A DNA stretch of 64,000 nucleotides from Smittia aterrima (taxonomy: Eukaryota; Arthropoda; Insecta; Diptera; Chironomidae). The position numbers and the translations under genes are program-made. Below are positions 25,901-34,532 of the stretch, piece after piece (positions within the stretch are counted from its first letter, which is position 1; each line of letters opens with the position of its first letter). Where the stretch lies: the NCBI GenBank assembly GCA_033063855.1, contig CP093830.1, forward strand, positions 17,546,854 to 17,610,853, in the 5' to 3' direction. The notes beneath the pieces are model-generated. The model was not told where the DNA came from, did no database searches, and was given only the letters and a program-made list of their open reading frames with translations.

Positions 25901-28900
25901 CTAAACTTGGAGATGCTTGCGTTGGAGATGCTTGCACATTGAATTCTTCGTCCTAAAGGTTCTTGTGCAACCTTCAAAGGTACAGGTCACATCAAATGAA
26001 TCGGTGTGCGTCACCAAATGTCGCTTAAGATCAGCTTTCTTGATGAAGCTTCGATCACATTTTTCGCAATTGAAATTCTTGATTCCTTGATGGATTCCTT
26101 GCATATGCAGTTGGAGACTGAAAGCCTTTGAGAAGGATTTTAAACAAAGCGGACAACAGAACGAGCTTGGTTGTTTGTGTTTCTTCTGAACAGTTGATGT
26201 TCTCGATAAATCTGATGCCGGATTGAATGAGACGAGTGAATCGTCCAAGGTGACGGTGAACTGACGGAGATGATTCGACTCTACCGTAGCGAGGAATTCG
26301 TGCTTTCCCAGAAGTAAGTCACGAGTTCTGTCAACATCAAGTTCGAAATATTGACGGCTTGATGAAAATTCTAGTTGAACAGCTTTGCAACAGCATGGAT
26401 AGAAAAGATGAGCTGGCATCTTTATGATGTCTTCAGGCTTAGCGGTGTGCAGGTTACCGTAATCAATGAAATCAACTAAAATTTCGACGTCAGAAACGGT
26501 GACACAAGAAGCTCTGTAGTAGAATCCATCGAACTTGGCCAACACCAATTCTCGAACACTAAGAACAAAAAAATTCATAAAACAAAATTCTTGTTATTTA
26601 AATTTACTTACATCGGCTTGTATAAATCGTCAGAGCTGTTTTTGACGTGAGCAGCGATTTCTTCATGTAATTTATCGTAAAAAGCAGAATTTTCTGGTAA
26701 AGCTTCATAGACAAAAATCTTTCCTATGTCAAGCTGCGATCCGTCGCAAAAAATAAGTTTAATTTCTGGTCCGAGAGTAATGTCCTTGTATTGAAGTTGG
26801 TCAATCATAATGCGATTTGATCTCGGTTCAGCTGACTGGATTTGATTGTTAAACTGAGTTACGACTGGGCTAACTGGTGAATCAATCTCCTTAACTGGTG
26901 GCTCGACTGATTCGTTTTCATCATTTGCTAACTTTACTTCAACCTCGCTAGGTCCAAAGGTGTTTTTGAAGGTTATTCGAACTTTAATCAAATTGGTGAT
27001 TTCAACACTTGATGGATCTTCCAAGTTTACGATAACGGCTTTAAAAGCGAAGGCTGGTTTTAGCAGTTCAGATTTGGATGGAATTTTAATAACACTGCCC
27101 GCTGTAGCAATTGTTTTATATCCTGTGTCGATGTCTTCCAATACACTATCATAATTTTGGAAATATCTCATGATTCGAGCTCGTGACCAGCAGCCGTTGA
27201 TCTTAGCCATAACCAGATGGTTCTTGAATTTAACGATTTTATCGAACGGAATAACTGCATGATCTTCTGAGCTGTACGATTCGTTTAAAGTTTTCTTGTA
27301 GTTATCAATAATCTGCTCGTACTCATAATATTGAAACCAGAATGCTGTAGGTTTGTGTTCCAGTTGTTCGATCTCTTTTACTCTTACCAGGCTGTATTGC
27401 TCCTCGTCCTTTTTGCTTGGAAGAGCATAGCACTTGAAGTTTCGGTTTTTAGTCATGATTTGAATCGACTGCTGTAGATCTTTCTGCTTGCTTTGAGGAG
27501 TTGTCACTGTAACTCTCAAACTTCTCGCAAATTCTCGAATTTGGATTACATCTTGCAGAACTGCATTTGATGGGAACTTCTCAAAACAATTTGGGTTGCC
27601 TGGATGGAGCTGAGGGAAGCACTTGTTACCTTCAGATGAGATTCCAGGACATCGACGACTCGTGTTTGTTGCAGCAGTCTCCAGGACGATACAAGCAGGA
27701 TTAATGCATGTCCTGCGGTGGCAAAGGTGTGAGGCCTCCAAGAGATTGCTGAGAAACACACCCTCGTCTTGTCGGGCAAGCCAGGCTAATTCTTGACCGT
27801 ACTTGAGGTAGACGACCAACTGATGAGCGTAGACCGTTTTGCTCAGCATTTTTGTTTTTGGATAGGAGGTGCGAGAGTTTTGATTGCATAAAATGTGACC
27901 TGTGGAAATAAATATTTTTATGAATTTTGAGAAAAGTTTGAGAAAATTTCTGAAAAACTTTGGGAAAAATTCGGAAAAACTTTGGGAAAAGCCGGGAAAA
28001 GTTTGAGAAAAATTCGGAAAAACTTTGGGAAAAGTCGGGAAAAGTTTGAGAAAAATTCGGAAAAACTTTGGGAAAAGCCGGGAAAAGTTTGAGAAAAATT
28101 CGGGAAAAGTTTGAGAAAAATTCGGAAAAACTTTGGGAAAAGCCGGGAAAACTTTGAGAAAAATTCGGGAAAAGTTTGAGAAAAAATTTTAAATACCTTC
28201 TTCACAGATGGTCCTTTCGCTTGTTAGTAGTGTCAAATATTTTTTCCATGCATAAAGTTCATTCCATGCCCACTCTTCTTGCCACTCTGCAAACTCGCAC
28301 TCATCGCAGTCTTCGTTTGCCAATCTCAGTATTCCTCGGACTTTATTTTTTATTTCCTGTAGCTCTTCAAGATCATCATCAGAATATGGTTCGAAATCAA
28401 TTTCATGTTCGATTGCATCGTTGATGGCAGTTGTAATTTGATCGGCTTGCTCGAACTTCTCCATTCGCTTTTCTTCATTAAGCTTGTCATTTAATTCTGA
28501 GGGAATGTCACTCTCAGTGACTTCCTGAAGAATCGTCTTCATCTTTGATTCTCGAATGTAGATGAGAGAGTAAGCGTTGGGAGCTTTTTCAATACCGCCG
28601 TAGTTTTGTTCGATAGCTACTGTTTCCGGAACTGCCTCTACTACATCATCACCAAACTTGTACCAGCTGTCATCTCCACGAGGATTGATGAACACAACGT
28701 AATGGCCTCCATGGATGTCACCTGAATGAACGAGAACTGCATGAAGAACATAGGTTGCTGGTGTTTCTTCTGGCTTCTCCAAGTATTTCTCCAAATTGAT
28801 CTTTTCATTGAACTCAAAGCGATCATTGAGCTTGTAAAAGAGGTTTTTTGTTTTATCAAACAAAGATCGAACCAATTGTAGATGAAGGATCGGAGGAAAA

Positions 28901-30068
28901 GATGAGAAAGTAACACCTTTCTCGGCCTTATGTAAACCGAATTCTCCAGCATTATACTTGTTGTCACCATCAAGAATTTCGGTAGACACATAGTCGTCGA
29001 ATGATTCAATCACGTTCTTCTTTCCTTTAATGTTGAGTTTGATGTTGAAGAACGGCTCTGTTTCCTTGTTTTCATAACCAATATTCTTACATTTTATGTA
29101 AGATATCATTTCTCCAGCGAAGAGGCGAGTAATCGATACTTCTTCGGGAGTTCCTAAAACGATAAATATGAATTAAGATTTCAAACCATTTTTTTTTGTT
29201 AAAACTCACCCTCCAGTTCTATTTCCAATTGATTAAGAAGAGCATCGAGAATCTCCATTACATCATGTTGCTCGTTTCTATTCAAAGTAAAGTTTTCAGA
29301 AATATTTGTTTCCACTGGCTTGTTTGAGAATTGCAGATCGTGGAACACTTTTTGTAAAGCTCGCGTTACTGGTTTGCTACTGTCATCCGCTTCTGTTGAT
29401 ATTTTGCAAATTATTTTACGAAATTCAGATGTAAAATAAAGAGTTTGAAGCAATGAATTCATATAACATGTTGCGCCCTGATTCTTCAGTCCAACATAGC
29501 GATAAGCGTGTGAATTCGAATCCCGATAAGCGGAGCTTTCAAGTGGAGCTTTTACTTGAACATGAGCTTCCAAAATAACAGTGTCGTTTTGAATATATCC
29601 TTTTTCAGGATCGAGGACGTCTACGAATGATTGAAAAGTCAAGATGCCACAAGCGTTTTCCTTTGTGCAAAACACATGTTCAAAGTTATATGATGAAGGT
29701 GGAACATCCTTCTTGAAGCTCAGCATACGCAAGTCGACAGTTGCGGAGCAATTCCAGTTTGTGTCACAATCGGCGTTGCATTGTAGGAAAAATCCAAGCG
29801 ATTTGTCTTTGTCGTTTGCCGATCCCGTCACCATCACCATTATTTTCCACGGTAATCCTTTGACACGATGTGCATCCGAAAAGATTGTTTCCGATAGTTT
29901 GCTAAAATTTTCAATGGTTAATTGGAAGGTTGCCTCACTTCGCAATTCGCCGTTCATTGACACATTCGTTGATAAGCCTTCATTCCGCGATGATATTAGC
30001 TTCTCATGGTTGTTCTTTGACGACTTGTCTGTTTGATCAACTTTTCTCTTTGAGCCATGATTGCCAAT
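25901..30068 (-). CDS. Chimeric USP7-like deubiquitinase / His-Me finger / Tudor / C2H2 zinc finger protein (5' end unresolved)
   Basis: Exons in transcript order: 30068-29210, 29153-28197, 27899-26612, 26558-25901, giving 1253 codons plus stop, all joins in phase. Numbering from the first visible residue, a MATH domain lies at about 44-172. The USP domain follows (about 190-480) and closely resembles USP7: NQGATCYMN with Cys201, QHDVMEI, HSGDIHGGHYVVF with His437. The catalytic Asp position (KFxDD) is Gly454. None of the USP7 C-terminal ubiquitin-like domains is present. At 606 a splice joins in frame to an HNH/His-Me finger module (606-712), then two Tudor-like segments (the second contains LAKFDGFYYRA and VDFIDYGN) and three C2H2 fingers to the stop. 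Two adjacent genes are the alternative, but the His-Me module begins upstream of any in-frame ATG and only the USP donor supplies its first codon base. The first coding exon upstream of 30068 was not found. Confidence 0.7.
27943..28187. repeat. Minisatellite filling the intron at the USP/His-Me junction
   Basis: About 245 nt built from degenerate 21-22-nt units alternating between AAAAACTTTGGGAAAAGCC-like and AAAAGTTTGAGAAAAATTCGG-like forms. It occupies nearly all of the 297-nt intron 27900-28196. The minus strand reads open for ~95 codons as a Phe/Ser/Pro-rich string, but in a different frame from both flanking exons and without a convincing start, so I treat it as repeat-born noise. Its position exactly at the fusion joint suggests a role in how the two coding blocks came together (inference). 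Confidence 0.85.
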
Positions 30069-30999
30069 CTGAAAAAGAAAAACGCTAGAGAAATCCGCTA
30101 TGACATTATTCTGAAAAGCTGAAAGCAAAAAAGTTTTCACGGAATATTTCGAGAAGAGCGGAAAATTTCGGAACTTTCAAGGAATTTTTCGTGACAGCTT
30201 TTGTAAGGAGCATGTTCAAGGATTTTCTTGCTGGTGATTTGTTTTCAATCTTAACGAGGAATAAAAATGTAAAATTGAGATTTGAGATTGGCTTTTCGAA
30301 CGAATTTACAAAAATTAAAATAGCGACTTCGCACCCCGTTCGACACAAAAAATATTAAGAAGAATCGTAAACAAAAAAATCTTAAAGTGAAAATATTCCA
30401 AGGAAATAATGAATGATTGGATAAGAGAAAGGCTATCTTGTTTTTGAAGTTCCGGAAGAAATGATTGCGTAAGTTTTCATTTCATAAGATTATTCAGGAA
30501 TCGAAAGTTCAATATTATTAAATTTCAATATTATTTTAGCTTTCAAATATTCGCGATGAAGATTCATTGAAAGATTACTTTGGACTTCGTGAAGACAACG
30601 AGAAACATTGCGTCTTCTTCAGTACTCTCAAACAAAAACTCGTAGCTAAGATGACAACTCAAGGAAGCAAAAAGCTGGAAGATGATTTATCGAATAGAAG
30701 AGCTAAGCGAAAGACAAAGTTTTACTTTCTACGGCAAAGTGATGGTCAAACGAGTTACACGGTTTTATTGAAAGGTCGCAAACGCTGCGGTTGTCAAGCA
30801 GCAAAACATAAGTTGGTAAACAACTGTAATTCTTGTGGACGAATCATCTGCGAACAAGAAAGTGCTTGCTTTTTCTTATTGATTGGAAATCTTGTGTTGG
30901 AAATCTTGTGAAGAACAAAAACTTATCAACTCCCAAACGAAGAAAGGTGATAATCTCAAGAAAGCTTTGATGGAAAATAAGAAGGGACTTGAGATGAGG

Positions 31000-31054
31000 C
31001 CGACAACGCGATTATTTACTTACGACCGGCAAAGTGAACGACGAACTTGTGTAG
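31000..31054. repeat. 55-nt direct repeat, left copy
   Basis: Identical to 31275-31329. It is part of the TRIP4-like sequence (encoding FTYDRQSERRTCV) and flanks the inserted USP fragment on its left. Confidence 0.95.
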
Positions 31055-31271
31055 ATGAACACAACGTAATGGCCTCCATGGATGTCACCTGAATGAAGAA
31101 CATAGGTTGCTGGTGTTTCTTCTGGCTTCTCCAAGTATTTCTCCAAATTGATCTTTTCATTGAACTCAAAGCGATCATTGAGCTTGTAAAAGAGGTTTTT
31201 TGTTTTATCAAACAAAGATCGAACCAATTGTAGATGAAGGATCGGAGGAAAAGATGAGAAAGTAACACCTT
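31055..31271 (-). pseudogene. Inserted fragment of the neighbouring USP7-like exon
   Basis: 217 nt identical to 28688-28919 apart from one 15-nt deletion. The deleted block lies between two ATGAA pentamers in the source, as expected for microhomology-mediated loss. It encodes part of the USP catalytic domain on the minus strand, including HSGDIHGGHYVVF, and in the copy loses five residues (AVLVH) just before that motif. It is not an exon of a working gene: it ends abruptly inside the TRIP4-like pseudogene. Lack of substitutions implies a very recent insertion or gene conversion. Relative to the plus-strand pseudogene it is antisense to the USP mRNA. Confidence 0.92.
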
Positions 31272-31274
31272 ATC

Positions 31275-31329
31275 CCGACAACGCGATTATTTACTTACGA
31301 CCGGCAAAGTGAACGACGAACTTGTGTAG
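31275..31329. repeat. 55-nt direct repeat, right copy
   Basis: Second copy of 31000-31054. The pair is far longer than any transposon target-site duplication and suggests repair-mediated insertion: a break filled with USP template and staggered-end fill-in or tandem duplication. Confidence 0.95.
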
Positions 31330-31704
31330 TGTAATGTGGACTTGTGACGATGAGTCGGATTATTTCAAGTCCAACTCTGTTTGGCTATAATTAAAAAGCT
31401 TGTAGCTCGAGGACCAAGTGGATTAAACCAAAATGTTACTTTGGATTTTGCTGGAAGACAAGTAGTCGAAGAACCGCAATTAACTAAAGAATATTCCACA
31501 AGACAAGGAATGACCAAGGCAAGAATATTCACTCGGCTGCAAACAAGACTTTAATGAATCTTCAACCTAAATCTAAATAATGATTGTACTGAAATGATTT
31601 CAATAAATTTTCGTAAAGATTACGCTTAATTTTAAAATTCGACTTAAACGTAATTTGCCCGGCTTTGCAGAATGAAAGAGTAATCATGTGAATCGTAAAT
31701 CGTG

Positions 31705-32059
31705 TCAGTTATATGGTTTCCATGATTTGAAGAATCTGTAAGTAAATCGATCGCAATTATCATATAATCTTATTAATTTTATTTTCTGAAATCTTACCGA
31801 AAATCATCGAACTTCTCATCGCTTGCTTTAAACTCTTCTGGAATCAGCTCACTGTTCGTGCAGTATGTAATTGTCTAAGGATCATCTCAGGAAGATCGAG
31901 AAACTTGACTTACCACTTCAAATTCTAAAAAAAGAATATTAATTTTAAAATTATGAACTAAATTATGAATTAAATTTTAGGAAACTTACCTTCTTCCCAA
32001 ACGATTCGGCCTCTTTTAAATGTCTTCTTATCCAGAGCCTGTTTCCGTTTGTTAACCAT
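31705..32059 (-). CDS. Small spliced gene of unknown function, 62 aa
   Basis: Four exons in transcript order, 32059-31990, 31924-31914, 31874-31798, 31735-31705, each bounded by GT/AG and joined in phase to 62 codons plus TGA. I do not recognise the product. It is hydrophilic with a basic N-terminus (MVNKRKQALDKKTFKRGR), followed by acidic and aromatic residues, and ends FFKSWKPYN; no signal peptide or membrane segment. The intron at 31875-31913 is only 39 nt and exon 2 only 11 nt, both extreme, so the model could be wrong in detail. It lies head-to-head with THOC1 (about 435 nt between start codons), with a MITE-like element between. It could also be a remnant of a larger gene. Confidence 0.45.
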
Positions 32060-32166
32060 CCTTTCCACTTTTTTTCTGTTTCTTTTTAATAAAATAACTA
32101 AATAAATTATGTTTGTTGATATTTGACAGTTTTAAAATTGTGAAATTTAAAGTGAAACGTTGAAAT

Positions 32167-32372
32167 GTCTCTCTGCTTAATTTGAATTAACGGTTCTAAA
32201 ATGTCTAATTTCAAATTAGACACAAAGTCAAAAAAAATAATGTTAGCTTTCAATTTAAATGAAAGCGAATGCAATGAAGTAATTAAAAATTGTAATTATG
32301 TTGAAACGACGGAGTTTTGGCAATCTGAAGTTTGACATCCTAAATCCGTTAATTCAAATTGAGTAGAGAGAC
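32167..32372. mobile_element. MITE-like element with terminal inverted repeats
   Basis: A 206-nt segment whose ends are inverted repeats of about 29 nt: left GTCTCTCTGCTTAATTTGAA..., right its reverse complement with about three mismatches. Weaker complementarity extends to roughly 50 nt on each side. There is no ORF inside and no obvious target-site duplication at the ends. It lies between the divergent start codons of the 62-aa gene and THOC1. It could be a non-autonomous DNA transposon remnant or simply a palindromic promoter element; other copies in the genome would decide. Confidence 0.5.
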
Positions 32373-32493
32373 TTTTCTCGAGTTTCCCTGCGAAAAGCGA
32401 CGCGACCCCTTTGAAACTACGATTCGACTGGGCTAACTTAATAGAAAGCATTGCTTACTTTATTTTCAATCTTAAAAAATTAAATTAAGAAGG

Positions 32494-34479
32494 ATGAGCA
32501 TATCAAACTTCGTTTCTTTGCAGCAGAATGTTGTGGTAAGTTTACCGCGATTACAATTACTTTCAACTTTTACTTAATTTTCCTTATTTCAGACAATTTT
32601 AAAGAAAGCGGCAAAACCGAAAGGCGATTCTGATGTTTCGGAAATTAAAAAATTGTTTGATAACAGTAAAGGCAACGAGGCAGAGAAGAAACCAGCTATT
32701 GAACACGCACTTCGTGAACTCATCATGAAGACTTACATCAACGACTTGCCAGTTATCGAGAAATTAATTGAGATGTCAATTGCAATCGCTAAACTGGATC
32801 TGATCTCAGCTTACTCTCCAGTGGTGTTGCTCGTGGACGTGTTTGATGTGAAGACACTTGATCTCTGTGAAAATCTTTTCATGTTTGTTGAGAAGAACGT
32901 TAGTGTGTTCAAGGAAGAGCATTTCTTTACTCCATGCAAAAATCATTTGCTCAGAATGTGCAACGACCTCCTCCGACGTCTCTCGAGATCTCAAAACACT
33001 GTTTTCTGTGGACGGATTCTCTTGTTCTTAGCGAAGTTCTTTCCGTTTTCTGAAAGAAGTGGATTGAATATTATTTCTGAGTTCAATGTTGAAAACAAAA
33101 CAGAATACGGGTCCAACGATGTTGACGATCCAATGAGTGAAGCTACAGAGGAATCGCCAATGCCAGTTGACAAACATCTCTACATGAAGTTCTGGGGATT
33201 ACAAGAGTTCTTCCGCTGCCCAACTAATTGCTACAACGCTGACAAATGGAAACAACTTGCAGCTCATTCCTCGGATATTCTCGCAGCTTTCAAGAGTTTC
33301 AAACTGGAAGAGTCAGACAGTGGACAATCTGTTGTTAAATCAAGCGATGAAATGATTAAAATGGAGACAGAGAAACCAGAAGAGCGAGATCATTTCTTCG
33401 CAAAGTTCCTAACAAATCCAAAGCTGCTATCACTCCAACTTAGTGATTCAAACTTTCGTCGTACGATTCTAGTTCAGTATTTGATTCTCTTCCAATATCT
33501 CGTCGCAACAGTGAAGTTTAAAAGCGATAAAGAGCAGTTGAGTAATGCTCAACAGGATTGGGTTACGGAAACTGAAGCAACAGTTTACAAACTGCTCAAG
33601 GAAACGCCGCCAAATGGCAAAGAGTTCGTTGAAACCATCAAGCACCTCCTGAAACGTGAGGAGATGTGGAACAGCTGGAAGAACGACAGCTGCAAAGAAA
33701 TCCAACGTCCACTTGGAAATCAATCGAAACAAACTGTTGAACCTGTTGCTAAGAAACGGAAAATGTTGGGAGAAATAATCGCTGACGCCACAAAAGAAGG
33801 AAAATTTGATTTGGGAAACAATGAGTTGACACGTCTTTGGAATTTGTGTCCCGATAATCTACAAGCTTGTAAAGGGAGCGATAGAAATTTCCTGCCATCT
33901 CTCGAGTCTTACTTGGACAATCCTAAAGAGAAGAATGATCCGACTTATGAATGGCGTGCTCTGCGTCTCGTCTCACGTCAAAGTTCACATTTCTTCACGC
34001 TGCTGTCGCCGCCAAACGACAAAATTGAAAAAATTCCTGACTATCTCAAGCTTTTCCATCAAAAAATTCTAAAGGACAAAGGCGAGGTGAAAGCAGAGAC
34101 GAATTCAGTTGAGCTTCAGATGGAACAAGCTGAGACTTTCAATGAGACTGGAAACGAAGCAATCGAAGACGGCGAAACTCAAGAAGAGAATGTACACAAG
34201 ACAACGACAGCAACTCCCGAGCAAATCATTGAAATCTCAAATGCTATTGGCGATGAATGGAAGAAACTTGGAGTTAAACTCGGATACACTTCCGATGTTC
34301 TCGACTTCTATGTGACTCAAGATAAGCCACCATGCGTTAAGATGCTGTCGATCTGGATGGAAGAAGATGATGACGCTGATCTTGCCAACTTGCTCTACAC
34401 ACTCGAAGGACTTAAAATCATGAAAGCTGTTGAGGTCGTGAAGAAAATGCTTGGAGCTGAAGAAGAGCAAAACGAATAA
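32494..34479 (+). CDS. thoc1: THO complex subunit 1 (THOC1/Hpr1)
   Basis: Two exons, 32494-32535 and 32593-34479, 642 residues (human THOC1 is 657). The nuclear THO/TREX complex couples transcription to mRNA export and limits R-loops. The family signature is clear: VVLLVDVFDVKTLDLC, then KNHLLRMCNDLLRRLSRSQ and NTVFCGRILLFLAKFFP in the central helical region, and MKFWGLQEFFRCP. A basic nuclear-localisation-like stretch (KKRKM) follows near residue 402. The C-terminus (about 557-635) is the death domain typical of animal THOC1, with GDEWKKLGVKLGYTSDVLDFY. The ATG at 32494 was chosen because its 14-codon exon splices in phase to the long exon; the next in-frame ATG lies well inside the conserved region. 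The 3' end converges with stum. Confidence 0.93.
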
Positions 34480-34493
34480 ATATTTTGAAAGTC

Positions 34494-34499
34494 TTTATT
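34494..34499 (-). terminator. Probable stum poly(A) signal
   Basis: TTTATT on the plus strand, AATAAA on the minus strand, 34 nt past the stum stop. It lies inside the THOC1 3' UTR, only 15 nt after the THOC1 stop. Confidence 0.55.
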
Positions 34500-34515
34500 A
34501 CGATAATTTGATTTA

Positions 34516-34521
34516 AATAAA
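34516..34521 (+). terminator. THOC1 poly(A) signal
   Basis: AATAAA 37 nt past the THOC1 stop and 12 nt before the stum stop codon on the other strand, so the two mature 3' ends should overlap. Confidence 0.6.
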
Positions 34522-34532
34522 ACTTCTAAAAT

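Larger units (their letters stand above)
30409..31554 (+). pseudogene. Degenerate TRIP4/ASC-1 (activating signal cointegrator 1) copy
   Basis: The first exon starts ATG at 30409 and encodes an N-terminal segment ending FEVPEEMIA, but one extra T in the run at about 30442-30446 shifts the frame. A 71-nt intron (GTAAGT at about 30471, TTTTAG ending at 30540) is retained, so this is a duplicated rather than a retro-copied gene. The second exon keeps the ASC-1 zinc-ribbon motif (GRKRCGCQAAKHKLVNNC, GRIICEQE) and then stops at 30909-30911 after a 14-nt tandem duplication. Later fragments include DDESDYF and NVTLDFAGRQVVEE in shifted frames, ending at TAA 31552-31554. The C-terminal ASCH domain is absent. 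Intact TRIP4 is a transcription/translation cointegrator of the ASC-1 complex; this copy cannot encode it. A USP fragment interrupts it at 31055-31271. Confidence 0.8.

Noticed and set aside
27918..28205. 95-codon Phe/Ser/Pro-rich minus-strand frame
   Set aside because: It is a translation of the intronic minisatellite, out of frame with both flanking exons and starting from a non-ATG codon.
30106..30348. 80-codon minus-strand frame as the missing first exon of the chimeric gene
   Set aside because: No donor puts it in phase with the exon at 30068, and it shows no resemblance to USP7 N-termini.
31012..31268. Second USP gene
   Set aside because: Only a 217-nt fragment identical to part of the neighbouring exon, bounded by TRIP4-like direct repeats; no start, splice sites or remaining domain.
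31000..31329. Transposon target-site duplication around the USP fragment
   Set aside because: The 55-nt repeats are too long for known target-site duplications and the insert has no terminal repeats or poly(A) tail.
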